NCBI GenBank assembly: GCA_026745465.1
Contig: JACYXH010000692.1
Location: 338,501-402,500, forward strand
DNA from: Lota lota
Taxonomy: Eukaryota; Chordata; Actinopteri; Gadiformes; Lotidae
DNA length: 64,000 bases
Direction of reading: 5' to 3'
Numbering within the stretch: position 1 is the first letter of the stretch; each line of letters begins with the position of its first letter. Below the pieces are notes generated by a model. The model saw only the letters and a list, made by a program, of their open reading frames with translations. It searched no databases and was not told the DNA's origin. Positions 1-20,119 of this stretch are shown here, one piece after another. Position numbers and translations under genes: made by a program.

Positions 1-441
1 CAGTCCACCAGCCAGACCTGAAAAGAGGTCATCAATGAGGGGTAAGGGCTACTGTTCTGCAGCTAAGACAGGGTTCACAGTGACTTTAAAATTACCGCAG
101 ATCCTTAGAGCGCCATCTTTTTTCATGACTGGAACAATTGGTGTAGCCCATTCACTTGTTCTCACTGGTTCTAATACTCCACTCTTCACTAATCAGTCTA
201 ATTCTGCCTTGATGGCATACGGGACAGATCTAGCTTTTAAACACTTTTGTGTGCTTTCTGGTTTGAATGTCAGCTTAACCGTAATGTCCTTCATGCTACC
301 AAGTTCTTCATCAAAGAGTGCTTTTCCAAGTTCTCCTGTAGGGGGCCGGTGTCTCCATCATCAACTACGAACACTTCTTGCCAGTTCAGTCTGATAGTTT
401 CCAGCCACCTGCGGCCTAGTAGGTCTGGAAGCTTTCCTTGA
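1..441 (-). pseudogene. Ty3/gypsy pol fragment (start of reverse transcriptase), broken
   Basis: Read on the minus strand, this stretch gives the linker and N-terminal part of a K02A2.6-type gypsy reverse transcriptase. Recognisable blocks include SEWATPIVPV, KKDGALRICG and PLPLIDDLFSGLAGG, which in intact elements lead into the palm domain. The frame is broken: a TGA interrupts the AELD/LVKSG block, a TAG precedes PLPLIDD, and a frameshift separates the upstream block around 441-300 from the rest. The active-site YxDD would lie left of position 1. This is a decayed transposon piece, not a host gene. Family-level identity is secure from the motifs; the exact subfamily is not. Confidence 0.8.
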
Positions 442-1140
442 ATGATGTTTAATGAAATAATCATTTTCTGCTAACTTGCTACCTTACCATTAGATGAGTC
501 GACTGCTGAAACAGCTGTAGATAATGTTATGTGGCGAATTCAATCGTGGGGTAGCCCAGTGCTGTTATCCATGGTCAAAACAATCATACTAAAAATTACT
601 TCACGTCATTGACATGCAACCTCACCAAATGTAACTGACCGTTACCTTGAAATAAAACTATGGATTTCTCTGGGTTTGAACTAGTGCTGTTGGAACGAAT
701 TTTGGGAGTCTAATATAATTCCAATAGTATAAAGATGTATACTATTTGAATGCTGAAATTACTATTCGAATGTGTATTATTATTTTTTCATATAAATATG
801 TTGAGTAACATAAGCGAAATCTCGCTCTTTTCGCCTCGGCCCACCCGCATGTTTAAACAAAATGCTTTTGTCACGCCTGATGACCGATAAAGTTTTGATT
901 ATAAACAATTTACATAAACCGCAATGCAAATATGCGGCATATCCCTATATTAATCGCGCCGGTGAAAGGACGGATGGAATACTCAACCTACAGTATATAG
1001 CCTAGTGAAGATGAGTTTTTTCTCCGCCCTTTTTAATCCAAGTGTAGTGTAGCGAATGGCTGTTCGCGGATGAGGGGGATTATGATAAATGGGTGTGCAT
1101 AATACATCCATGTTTTGAAGATGTTCCTTTTTTAGGTCGT
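442..1140. other. AT-rich non-coding, no gene seen
   Basis: No convincing coding frame or RNA gene is visible. A segment at about 600-660 (ending in a GAAATAAAACTA-like tail) resembles one at 43340-43410, so part of this is an old dispersed repeat. Confidence 0.5.
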
Positions 1141-2060
1141 TTCCCGTTCAGTAACTAAAAAAGGCTATCACTCTTTCGTAAAAAGTTGGTATCCAAAATG
1201 GAACTGTTGCGATACAACTGCACACCTTCATGTTATCAAAAGCAACCAATGCTCGCGTCCCGCAGTTCAAGTAAACATTGGCTTGTAGCGCCGACTGCTA
1301 TCAAGATGAATGATCAATACATATAACAGATAGCGATAATTATATGTCTATGATTGTAGTTTACCACTATGGATGCAGTAACACTGTTGAGAAACGTAAA
1401 TGGGCTGTTAGCTCTGCCATGTGTGGTGGAAAAATGACTCAAGGCCCCTTCTGAGGTCAGCTTGCTAAAACTAATTAGTTTTGATGTGCACAGTTTAGTG
1501 GCCTATCTGTCTTTTCATCTATCTACCTCCCCACAGCTGTCTGTTTCTCCTGTATTCCTGCATGGTGCTCTGTTCCCATATGAGAAATTCCTGAGCAAGC
1601 TCTTTTTTCCAAAACAATGTATCTGTGCCTGGCCTTGACTGTATACTCTCTCCCTCAAACCAGGTGTCCGGCTTTAATTGTGCATCGAATCCGTTATAGA
1701 CAGTCAAATGGCGCCATCTAGTGTCATTTCTGAGATGTTGCTTGCCCGACTCTATAAAAAGGGCTTTTTCTCGAGAACTCTGCTCTGCGCGGAGTTGCCT
1801 TTGAAACTGTGTCTTTTATGTGCTGCAGCATATGAAATAAATCAACTACGGATATCCATTTGTCTTAGCCTTTAATCGAGCCAGCCACCAGTCATCTAAT
1901 TTGCTACAACACATGTCCTACAACATGTACAGTGTCCATGATGACTACGACAAAGACACCCGAATGTGATTGGTTAAACATGTATTCACTGGCTAGAGCA
2001 GTTAAACAAAATCGATCACAAAATGTTTATTGGAAGAATGCCCTCTAGTGCGTTTAACGT
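1141..2060 (+). repeat. Old dispersed repeat, copy 1 (interrupted by a solo LTR)
   Basis: Sequence from about 1141 to 1421, resuming at 1912 to about 2060, matches 48830-49300 (same orientation) and 50980-51560 (opposite orientation). Shared landmarks are GACTGCTATC, ATGATCAATACATATAAC and GTAGTTTACCACTATG, then a block ending in GATTGGTTAAAC. The copies differ enough to be old. The other two copies end near a shared AAGGTCCTTTTACATTGAAC-like sequence, consistent with a terminal inverted repeat. No coding capacity is seen. Confidence 0.65.
1422..1911 (+). mobile_element. Solo LTR of an endogenous retrovirus/LTR retrotransposon
   Basis: A 490-bp block begins TGTGGTGG and ends CTACAACA, with the terminal TG...CA of an LTR. 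It is bounded by an identical 4-bp direct repeat CATG (1418-1421 and 1912-1915). The uninterrupted homologous repeat near 49035-49050 joins directly across this site, so the block is an insertion. It contains a TATA box (TATAAAA, 1753-1759) and, about 80 bases on, a polyadenylation signal AATAAA (1836-1841), the order expected for U3-R-U5. No internal retroviral sequence is present, so this is the solo product of LTR-LTR recombination. A 4-bp target duplication fits ERV class I or related elements. Confidence 0.8.
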
Positions 2061-2406
2061 ACTGCGTTTAACGTAGCTAACGTTTAACAACCACATAATG
2101 AAAGTTAAATTGGCAATGCATAAACCTGTGTATAGTGCATTGGCACATAGTAAATATTAATAGGCAATACAAATTTGAATGTAATTCAGATATTAAAAAT
2201 AATAAGGAATTACATTTGAAAGGAATTATAGAGGAAGACTGACAGCTCTAGTTTGAACATTGTTGGAACCAATTGGGATAATGCAAGTACACAACACATT
2301 ATTTAACATAGGTCACGTCATTTTTTGAAATGTGCGGAAAAGTTACATATCGTACCTTTATGATGGCCTCTTAAACCTTGTGTAAATCAGTTGTGTGTCA
2401 ACATTA

Positions 2407-2408
<2 letters not shown>

Positions 2409-2453
<45 letters not shown>
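2409..2453. repeat. (AT)n microsatellite
   Basis: About 22 uninterrupted AT units. It lies in rnf103 intron 2, beginning about 27 bases beyond the exon 2 splice donor on the minus strand. Confidence 0.97.
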
Positions 2454-2454
<1 letters not shown>

Positions 2455-2479
2455 CCAATATAATCCAACTGTTTCTTAC

Positions 2480-11120
<8,641 letters not shown>

Positions 11121-12953
11121 CTTCTCGTTGAATCGGGGAATAGTATGTTGTAATACAAAATGATGTGATGTCTGATATCGTCAAATTATCGAGGGGTTCT
11201 AATAGCTCTATTTGCGATTCCCTGTGACGACAGGATTTAAGGTTACGTATGGGAGAAAAATGTTCTGTTGGCGAAAAATGGACCCGATTACATTCTCCGT
11301 CTTTAGAATTGCCTATCGACAGTGTAATTAGGCAGGAACCAGCGACAGTTAGCAGTACATGTTAGCTTCTAGAATGAGTCCTTGGAGCATTATGTGGATT
11401 TAAAACGCCCTGCTTCCCAAGTAGAAATTAAATTTCTGGTTTCTTTTTATACCGCTGCAGTCTGGAAAAATACTATACTAAAAACATAAGGGACGACAAT
11501 TCCTTGACAACTGGACCTATCAGCTGGTGTTCACAACAATCCGACGAATATGAACACTTCCGGTGTAAAAAAGGAGGGCAGCCAACGAGAGGTCTCTGCA
11601 GACTATCACCGATCTCAATACGCAATTTCTTGGGTCCGAAATCTGAAATGAACCCTGTTGTCTTCGTTAGTATTATTATTAGGGGTCATACGAGATCCTT
11701 AGGAACCCTATTGTATTAGTTGGAATTATTATTATTAGGGGTCCTTCGAAATCCGTAGGAACCCTATTGTTGTTTTTTATGTTTTTTTTCTAAGTCATAC
11801 AATGATCTTCAAATAAAACACAGGTATACAATTTGACAAAAAACGGCACAAAACAAAATTATATACAGAGGGGTACTATGTAACAAAAACAATATAATTT
11901 AAGGCTTTACATATTTATACTGTTTTTATAGCTTCACTATTAATCAGTCCAAATAATGTTTCAATGTAGTGTCTATTTTTCTATTTTAAGTTGCTGTATG
12001 TGTATGTGTCTTTTTGGGCCATTTGCATTTGTGACTGTAGTATTTTCCATATAAAATGAAAACGCTCAAAATAAACAGCTTTTTGCAATCAATATCTTTT
12101 CTTCTCGCTTTTCTAAATAAATAGTTGAACCAATCAACGTCTTAAAGAAATGTTCTACATCTAACCAAAATAATTGTATGCATAAGCATTCATAGAATAA
12201 ATGACAGTCTCAGTTTTGGTAATGAAAAACACACTTTCCATCAATCTCTGAATCTTGAAAGCACAGTTTACAGGATAAATCAAAAGTTTAATTTTAAATG
12301 AAACTTCTCTGGTTTTGTTAGCAACACAATTTTTTTTAATTCAAATTCCAAACTGACTTCCACTCAATTTTTTAAATTCTAAAGTTCCATAAATTCTGTA
12401 ATGCATGTACCATCCAACATAAGATTATTTTTTAACTGCGGAAGAGCTCTAGTGTGGGTGTTACGCACATAGACTTTATATAATACATTTTAAACTGACT
12501 TTCCGTACATTAGTGGAAACTAGGGATGCAATGATACAGTGGGCCAATGGTTCGGTTTGTATCACCGTTTTTGGGGAACTGTAACGGTACGGTTTCAGTA
12601 TCTTTATATTTAAGAAAAAAATTGCATCACCCTTTAATCATTGAACTCTTTATTTTGCCTATTGACAAATATAACTTTCCATTCAGAAAAATGCATGATT
12701 GACTAGGCTTGGTTTCTGTCTCTACTGTATGAAATCAGGGTGAGAAAAACATACAAATTAAAAGTGCTTCTTAGCTATGACAACCTGTAAGTGCTTTGAC
12801 TTCTCCATTTTAAATAAACAGTCAGGGTACATACTTGTATAGGCAATATCAAATGTAAACATGTAACATAAAGTGCAACATCAAGTGAGCTACCTATTCC
12901 TGTATTTTGAGGTTCTTCTGTCTTAGGTTTGACAACCCTTCAAACCTAAGGGT
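11121..12953. other. Upstream flank of rnf103, dispersed repeats, no gene
   Basis: This flank presumably contains the rnf103 promoter and 5' UTR, but no TATA box or obvious start signal was found. Near 11675-11770 the motif AGGGGTC...AGGAACCCTATTGT occurs twice, a hairpin-containing fish repeat. At about 12440-12620 lie pieces of two other repeats, one ending GTGGAAACTAGGGATGCAAT and one with GTAACGGTACGGTTTCAGTA. A short stem (CTTAGGTTTGA / TCAAACCTAAG) lies at about 12921-12950, beside the gypsy LTR. Confidence 0.45.
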
Positions 12954-13412
12954 TGTTATGTGGAACTGAGTGAGGGGTCCCAAACGCACGACACAGAGAG
13001 GCGTAGACGACGGGGAGGTACAAGGGAGTTTATTGGGAAGCGAGGAACAGGCAAGCCGGGGCTAAGCAGGCATAGAGTGGTCAGGCAGGCAGGGTTCGGT
13101 AACGGGCAAATGGTCAGGCAGGCAGGGGTTCGGCAACGGGAGAGCGGTCAGGCAGGCAGCTGGGCAAAGGGAGAGAATGGGTTACAGGCAGGAACAGGGA
13201 AAGGACAAGTATTCAATAGCCGGGAACAAAGACACTGACGGGAGTAGAGTATACGACGAACTAGCGCCGGCTGCTAGGAAATACAGGTGAGAAATAGGGT
13301 GCGTTGATTGGGGCTTGCCAGCAGGTGTGTAAACAGAAAAGCACGGGGAGAAGTGGCAGCCGGCGCCCGCTAGGTGGTGGAAGTGGACGACTTGACGGTA
13401 GACGGCGTGACA
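12954..13412 (-). mobile_element. 3' LTR of a Ty3/gypsy element
   Basis: On the minus strand this 459-bp LTR starts TGTCACGCCG at 13412 and ends CATAACA at 12954. A polypurine tract with eight G residues (TGGGGGGGGTAC) lies directly upstream. It is homologous to the solo LTRs at 18913-19522 and 23738-24297, but lacks their CCTTC expansion. Confidence 0.8.
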
Positions 13413-14860
13413 GTACCCCCCCCAGGAACGCTCCTCCGGACCGCAGCCCTCCCAGTCCACAAGATACTGGTATCCCTGGCCGCGACAACGCACGTCCAGG
13501 AGGCGGCGGACCGTCCACGCCGGGTGGTTCTCAATGAGCCTGGGCGGAGGCGAAGCCGGAGCAGGGGGAGACAGCGGACTGGTGGACACGGGCTTGACCT
13601 GAGAGACATGAAAGGTAGGGTGCAAACGAAGCAATGAAGGGAGTTTTTGACAGATGGCACAGGGGTTGAAGATGGACAAGATTTCGAAGGGGCCGATGAA
13701 ACGGGGAGAGAGTTTCTGGGTGACCCCCTTCAAAGGAAGATCCTTAGACCAAAGCCAAACCCTTTACCTGGGGGAGTACTGTGGGGCTGATTGACAGTGC
13801 TTGTTCGCTTGCCGCTGGGAGCGGAAGGATGCACGGAGCAGTGCAGCGCGTGCACGCTTCCGGGGCAGATGGTACCCCAATGAGCACATGAAGGGGGACA
13901 GACCAGTGGACGCATTCACGAGGATGTGTGAGCGTACTCTACCCAGGGGAGTTGAGTGCTCTAGGAGGATGGGTTAGTGTTTGTGACGCAGCGGAGCGTG
14001 GCCTCCATCCCCTGGTTTGCCCACTCAGACTGTCCATTGGACTGGGGGTGGTATCCCGAGGAGAGACTGACTGTGGCACCCAGGGCTGCACAGAATGCAT
14101 GCCAGACCTGGGAGATGAACTGGGGGCCCGGTCAGATACTATATCCACCGGGATGCCGTGTAGGCGGAACACGTGGTGGACTAGGAGGTCTGCAGTTTCC
14201 CTGGCTGAGGGAAGTTTGGGAAGCGCCAGGAAGTGGGCGGCCTTGGAAAAACGGTCGATGACCGTGAGGATGGTGGTATTTCCCTCGGACAGGGAGAGCC
14301 CGGTGACGAAGTCCAACGCGATATGTGATCACGGACGACTGGTGATAGGCAGGGGCCGGAGTAGGCCTGAACGGGGTCGGGTGGAGGACTTGTTGCGGGC
14401 GCAGGTTGAGCACGCCAAGATAAACGAACGGACGACCGCGTCCACGGTAGGCCACCAGAACCGCAGACGGATGAAGTCCGGGGTGCAGGTAATGCCCGGG
14501 TGGCAGGTGAGTCTGGAGGAGTGCGCCCAATAGGCGAGGCAAAACGGACTCCATGATGTTACACGGCCGGATCCCCAGTCAATCTGGGGGTTGTGAGTCC
14601 AAAACCACGGATACACCAGGACCACCGGGGTAAACGAACAGTCTATAACGTGGAGGGATAGGGACTCGTAGTGATTTCCAGAAATCAAGTTTGACAGGGA
14701 CTGTCAAACCGAGGGGTTGAGGGCGCGACTCGCCAGGACCCCTCGGGTTACTGGCGAGTCCGTTCTTTTCAACAAGCGGGTGAGGTAGGCGGACACGAAG
14801 TGACCAGGTTGACCACAGTATAGACGGGCCCTGGACTGAATTCTTTTTACGGTCTTCTTT
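13413..14860 (-). pseudogene. Ty3/gypsy gag-pol remnant: zinc knuckle, protease end, integrase, chromodomain (RT deleted)
   Basis: Minus-strand order from 14860 down: a gag zinc knuckle (YCGQPGHFVSAY), a protease C-terminus (YPWFWTHNPQIDWGSGRV), then immediately the integrase HHCC finger (RFWWPTVDAVVRSFILACSTCARNK). Next come the integrase core ([34 protein letters not shown]), the [10 protein letters not shown] domain and a chromodomain ([17 protein letters not shown]) ending against the polypurine tract. Reverse transcriptase and RNase H are missing between protease and integrase. Further damage includes a TGA replacing Trp just before ALDFVTG, a frameshift just after SDR, and truncation after the chromodomain. 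No 5' LTR was recognised. A chromovirus-type gypsy is supported by the C-terminal chromodomain. Confidence 0.87.
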
Positions 14861-14971
14861 ACCCTCGTCATCGTATTGAATGCTGAATCCAAAATGTTGC
14901 CACACAGCAGATTTGAAAGAGGGCGGTTGTTCTTCAATTCTGCTTCTCTCTGTCTGGCTTGCGCTCGCCAT
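14861..14971 (-). pseudogene. BED zinc-finger N-terminal fragment of a hAT transposase
   Basis: From ATG 14971 the minus strand reads MASASQTERSRIEEQ, then a BED-finger start, FKSAVWQHFGFSIQYDDEGK. In ZBED-type hAT transposases this precedes CxxC and HxxxH zinc ligands; here the frame runs into gypsy gag sequence before any zinc ligand appears. It is the sort of N-terminus missing from the hAT remnant at 3618-5165, but whether the two belong to one subfamily cannot be told. Confidence 0.65.
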
Positions 14972-15277
14972 TGTCGTGCTGGGAGAATATTTGTTCTATT
15001 TCATGTAGGCCACGCCATCTAGATTTCACCCTATGGGCTTGTCCCGTGCGCACACTCATGTGCACTGAAAATTCAACAATGTACCAATCAAAGCCCTTGC
15101 CCTCAATTTCCACAGGATTGGTGGAGACAAGGTTGCAGGACCCTGTTGTAAGTGTGTTTCTTAGATAAGGGGGCCGTCCCTGTCGTCGTCGTCATCGTAA
15201 CATGATATATACTCACTAAGTCTTGGGGGTCATCTGACCCTCCAAGAACTATACTGTTAGGGCCACCTGTTAGGTGT

Positions 15278-15346
<69 letters not shown>

Positions 15347-16095
15347 TGAAAAAGCAGGACCTGGTAAGCGAAAGAAAGAGTACACCCTCACATAGCTTTC
15401 GTCTTGTTTGTCCTCTGTGGCCTCCATACCTTTCGTTCACAATCTACTCCTGAAAGTCACTCTGCTCTGAAAACTGCTATTGGAGAGCAGACTAACGGGG
15501 GTTGGGGGCCTGTTTCTTCTTTCATTCTTCTAAATTACTCCTGACCATCACCACTCATTTGTAGAGAAACCTACAAGTGGGTCTATGTAGGACTGAATTA
15601 AGTATCATATTTACATGATCTAGGTATTGGTAGAAATTAAATGTCTTAAAATAAAATATATTTTATATTTACTGAGGGCAATGTGAAGGACCACATTTTG
15701 TTTTTGACTCCACTTTCTGGCAATAGTGGATGGTGCCTATAAAGGTTGGCAAAGTCTTTTAGTTTTTCAGTTTACTGATGAAAATTCTGCTGAGAATTCA
15801 TGTGGAGTAAGTGGCAGTTATGGTATGGAAACTATGGTATGGAACAACCATACTAACTCTGGTATTACTACTTTACTAACTATGGGATGGAAAGTAATGC
15901 TAAAAACGAAATCCATTCATTTGTACAATGACTCGATCACTCAACATGGCTTCTCTATGGATTTTAAAAGAATCATTAATAATCAGCTAATAAATAAATT
16001 CGGTAAATGCCAATTACATCCCAATTGTTGAGCATTCACCCTTCAGGAAGAATTCTCACATATCTCTTGATTTACAAGCTTGACCGTACCTGAAA
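14972..16095. other. Non-coding spacer with a (TG)n microsatellite
   Basis: A TG tract with two TT interruptions occupies about 15275-15344. A small CGTCGTCGTCATCG run lies near 15185. Otherwise AT-rich sequence with no supported gene. Confidence 0.55.
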
Positions 16096-17324
16096 ATTCC
16101 CCATCAGCAATGGGTAGTACTTCCTACGCAAAACATGCAACTGTAGTACGTTATTGAGTTGATGGACCGCTGAAATTGTAAACTGACCATTGGATAATGA
16201 CATCCATTGGTCTTGGACAGACTTGAGACTTACAGCATAGCGTACCCCAGGGTCAGTATGTTTTGTTTGAGTTTGTTCAGTGAGCATGTGTTTGGCTGCA
16301 GGGAGTTTTGGCTGATAAACCAGTGGTGAATGGAGTTTTGGGTGAAACTTTCAGACCCTACAGAGACGTTTGTGTTGTTTGGGTCCATCTCTACACCATT
16401 CCGAACGTGTTTTAGCTGCATTGTGTTCGTGGGCGTGTCATGCAAGATTGAAGTGCTCGGTGTGGGTACGCTGGCTGAGGCGTGCAAATACTATCCGCCA
16501 GCTGCTGACCAACAAGTCTTATTATGTCACTTATCGGACTGACTACATCAGGTGACTGTGAAATAGGTTGTGTTGCAGGTGTAACAGTAACCTGTGCACT
16601 CTGTGCAGGTTCAATGCGGTGGCTCTGAGATGGAATCTGTGTCCCCACTGACTGAGGGATCGTGCCTATTTCCCCCCATTAACAGGACTGTCAAACTGCA
16701 ACATCATAGGAATCCCCCTACCTCTAACAATCCCCCTGCCAATACCCCCAGTTATTGGCTTACTGAAATGCATGTAGCTCATTTTGAAATATCACTCATC
16801 AAAACAGCATGAAATATAATCAAACAGAAAAGTACATAAATAACAAAAGAAATGGTTGAAAGCAAAACTACTTAAACTAAGTGCACTAGTTCTGCAAGGC
16901 TGATACACTGTCCACCTGATGGCACGATGCAGAAGCCGTCCAGTAGGATGGTCCCGAGCTGGGGTGAAGAGCCAACTCCAAATCGACAGATCACGGCACC
17001 AATGTGACGGGTCACAACTGTATTTGACGAGATGCAGCTCCACACTACTGTCGCTTCTACACACCAGACGACCAGGTGGATTATGTGTTTCTATAATGTT
17101 CTGAAAGCTGAAACACTGTATGACATTGGAATGACAGGGGGAAATGGTCTTGGGATAACAGTCACTGTGCATTCCTTATTGTTCTGCCATAAGGTAACAA
17201 ACAAAAATGCATCTGGTGTTTCAAAATATAACAGAAAGTATTATAATTTGTTGTGATAGTTTAGTGTATATTATTACCTAGTATATTCTAGTACATTACA
17301 ATGCCTTAGGCTACATTGCTTGCT

Positions 17325-17700
17325 GCATGGCGCAACGGCTTGGGCGCGGGGGAAGCGGCCGTCCACTTCGCCCTGGCGTTGAGGGGGACGGCGGTACGGG
17401 TGCTGCTCGACCTGGCCCCAGCGGAGCAGCGAGACCTTCAGGCCCTAACCAGGGTATTGGAGTGACGATTCGGGCAGCGGACCTGACGACCCGCTCTACG
17501 CCCAACGCGGGTACCCACAGTTCCCCGCAGCTGCACAGGAGGATCTGGCCCTCTACACCTTCCTACAGGGGCTGATGCCGGAGTGGCTGTGGCAGCATGT
17601 CTGCCTCACCAGGCCCCAGAACCTCGGTGGGGCTCTTGATGAGGCAGAACGTCAGGCTACGGAGGACGGGGTCCACGATGCCCCTCTCCTGCAGGACCTG
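17325..17700 (+). pseudogene. LTR-retrotransposon gag fragment (downstream part), unit 1
   Basis: In one plus-strand frame this reads AWRNGLGAGEAAVHFALALR and then LLDLAPAEQRDLQALTRVLE, a capsid-like gag segment common in fish gypsy-type elements. Stops follow directly, although later fragments keep family similarity. Repeated at 22150-22525. Confidence 0.65.
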
Positions 17701-17805
17701 GTGTAGGCCCCAGTGGAGGGAGTCAGCGCCGGCCCCCTGGACACTTGTGGGACTATGTGCGGGGTGCTGGGGCCGTCAGGGATGACTGGCCCCTTAGGTG
17801 GGAAC

Positions 17806-18143
17806 TGTGTGGCGATCACGGCCGTGGTGCAACGTATTCACCATTTAGCACTAGGTGAGCATAAACACAGCGAACGTGACAGTTACACATCATGCGGTTA
17901 ACAGGCTACTAGACTAGACTACGAGTTAGCCAAACTAGTTACTTAACTGAGTGGGTCAAAAGGTAGCTCGCACAGACAAACGATACTCTGCAATAAAACG
18001 TTATGAAAACGAACACAAAGAAATGGATCAAATATTACCTGAAATGCAGTAGCTCTCGTAGTCGTGCGGTGTATGGGGCATGGGAGCTGTTACTAAACCA
18101 ATACCCTGGGCTCTCGTCTGGTTCTTCCCTTGCCATCACCACA
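17806..18143 (+). mobile_element. Complete LTR followed by a tRNA-Leu primer site, unit 1
   Basis: The block begins TG(TG)TGGCGATCACGG and ends GCCATCACCACA, giving terminal inverted repeats TGTGGCGAT/ATCACCACA. A purine stretch (AGGTGGGAAC) precedes it. The sequence TGGTGTCAGAAGTGGGAT at 18145-18162 is an exact 18-base complement to the 3' end of a vertebrate tRNA-Leu including CCA, the expected primer-binding site. An AATAAA lies at about 17992-17997. Gag-like sequence flanks it on both sides, so it is not a simple solo LTR. Confidence 0.75.
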
Positions 18144-18295
18144 TTGGTGTCAGAAGTGGGATGTAGCCCACGAAGATGGAAAGGGAACATCCAGAGTGGG
18201 TGAAACCTCTGGTGCGACTGGCGATCGAGCCCACGGAGGAGGGTGTTGCAGCCCGTTCTAAGGAGCCCTGCATGACGGGGGCGTAGCGCCCACTA

Positions 18296-18480
18296 GTGGC
18301 CGCGGATGGAATCGCCGGAGAACTACTGGCAGCCGCCGAACGCCCCCTGGTGGCCAGGACACCGGCCAAGCTGCCTAAGTTCTCTGGGGCGACGCCACTG
18401 GAGCCATACCTCGCCCAGTTCCAGCTTGCTGTGTGGCACAACAGCTGGGGCGTGGGGGAAGCGGCCGTCCACCGCTTGCA
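18296..18480 (+). pseudogene. LTR-retrotransposon gag N-terminal fragment, unit 1
   Basis: After a leader of about 130 bases downstream of the tRNA-Leu primer site, the plus strand reads AKLPKFSGATPLEPYLAQFQ and AVWHNSWGVGEAAVH, the start of a gypsy-type gag. It breaks off where the fragment at 17325 picks up (shared GEAAVH). Repeated at 23121-23305. Confidence 0.68.
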
Positions 18481-18912
18481 CTCGGCTTCCTGTAGTGGGA
18501 AGGAGGGCCGGGGACAGGGGATGTATTACGACACCTGTACTCCCATTTCCGGAAAGGTTCCCCAGATGGTTATGGTTCTACCGAAGTGGTCATGTTACTT
18601 TTAAACATCTTGAATCAGAACATTTTTAGTAGAGCCTTCTTCTAATCAAGTAAGTTATTATCTTCTCTCAAATGTTATTATCATCTGACTCTGCAAAGAA
18701 GACTTTTCTCCTGCCATCGTTGCTTCTTGAGGTTATTGACTACGTCAATACGTATTTGGTCTATTTCAGTGGATGCTTTAGCTGTCGTGGTCGTGGTTTC
18801 TCCTGCTTTACATTCTTCTTTGGTGCACCTAAGGGTTAACATAATTTGTCCTAGTAATAGTGTGTGAAACCTTTGGATTATTCAATCATGCTTAGTTAGT
18901 TGGGTCCATAGC

Positions 18913-19522
18913 TGTTACGTTATCCTCTCCCACCACCTAGCTGCGCCGGCTGCCACTACTCCACGTGCATTCTGTTTACTCACCTGTCTGCAATCAACAA
19001 TCAGCGCACCCTATTTCTTCCCTGTTCTCCTAGCAGCCGGCGCCAGTTCGTTGTATACTCTCTCCGTGTTAGTACCTCGTTCCAGCGTATCTGATTCCTG
19101 TCTTCCCTTCCCTTCCCTTCCCTTCCCTTCCCTTCCCTTCCCTTCCCTTCCCTTCCCTTCCCTTCCCTTCCCTTCCCTTCCCTTCCCTTCCCTTCCCTTC
19201 CCTTCCCTTCCCTTCCCTTCCCTTCCCCTCGCTTGCTCCTAACCTTGAATTTCCTTGTTCCCAGCTCTTCCCCGGATCCTCGCCTGTCTACCCACCTCGC
19301 CTTCCTGACTGCCTACCTGCCGCCAATCCCCCGCCTGCCTGACTATCCGCCTGCCGCTCCTCTCACTGACTGTCTGCTTGCCTGTCCGCCGCCGAACCCC
19401 TGCCTGCCCGACTACGACCTTGCCTAGCCCTTGCCTGTACCTTTGAATAAATCCCTTTGAACCCTGTACCATCTACGCGTCCCTGTGTTCTGCATTTGTG
19501 TTTCCAGTACCGTACCATAACA
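18913..19522 (+). mobile_element. Solo gypsy LTR with 5-bp target duplication, unit 1
   Basis: A 610-bp LTR starts TGTTACGTTATCC and ends CCATAACA. It is flanked by a perfect 5-bp direct repeat ATAGC (18908-18912 and 19523-19527). It belongs to the same family as the LTR at 12954-13412, sharing blocks such as CAGCCGGCGC and CGCACCCTATTTCT. AATAAA is present near 19446. It contains a CCTTC pentanucleotide tract. Confidence 0.9.
19102..19228. repeat. (CCTTC)n tract inside the solo LTR, unit 1
   Basis: About 25 units of CCTTC. The matching tract in unit 2 (23927-24003) is exactly 50 bases (10 units) shorter. The related LTR at 12954-13412 has only a short CCTTTCCC-like seed at this place. Confidence 0.97.
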
Positions 19523-20119
19523 ATAGCCCTCTATCAACTACAAATTTCATTGGACTTCAGTGGATATACCTACGATTATTTAAATATTATGTGGGGTGGC
19601 GGCGGCATCTGTCTTTATGTTTATCACTACCAACTAGTTTTTTCCCTGTATTACCCTCAATAGTAAGAACAGTATTTTCAACATTCTGCTGGTTGTTACA
19701 AGTCTGTGTGGGGCATGGGTGTGTAGGGCTTATCTCTGCCTTTTTGCTCTTTTGGTAGGGGTGGGTGTGTTAACTCAGTTTGGTCCCTTGAAGGTCCTTC
19801 TGTGCCCATCTTTGCGATGGGTGACGATCCCTTGTTGGATGATCCTTCTGCGCCTATCTTCGTGACAGGTGATGATGCCTCGATGAACTCGCCCTCTGCT
19901 GTCAATTCCTCCTGAATGCCTTCTACCAGGCTCTATAGATGGTCTCTGATTTCTGTCAGTGACCGTCCTGGATCTGGCGCTCTGCTGCAGTGGTTTAGAT
20001 GATACTACACAAATCTGCTTTAGATTTTTACAGTCAGTGGAGTCAGTACTACTTCGAATGGTCCTTCTCGCTTTGGCTCGTTCCACATTCTCTGGAATAC
20101 CTTTATGTAGGTAAAGGTT

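Noticed and set aside
19051-19242. Plus-strand frame with a Pro-Ser-Leu-Pro-Phe repeat
   Set aside because: It is translation of the CCTTC tract in the solo LTR, not a gene.
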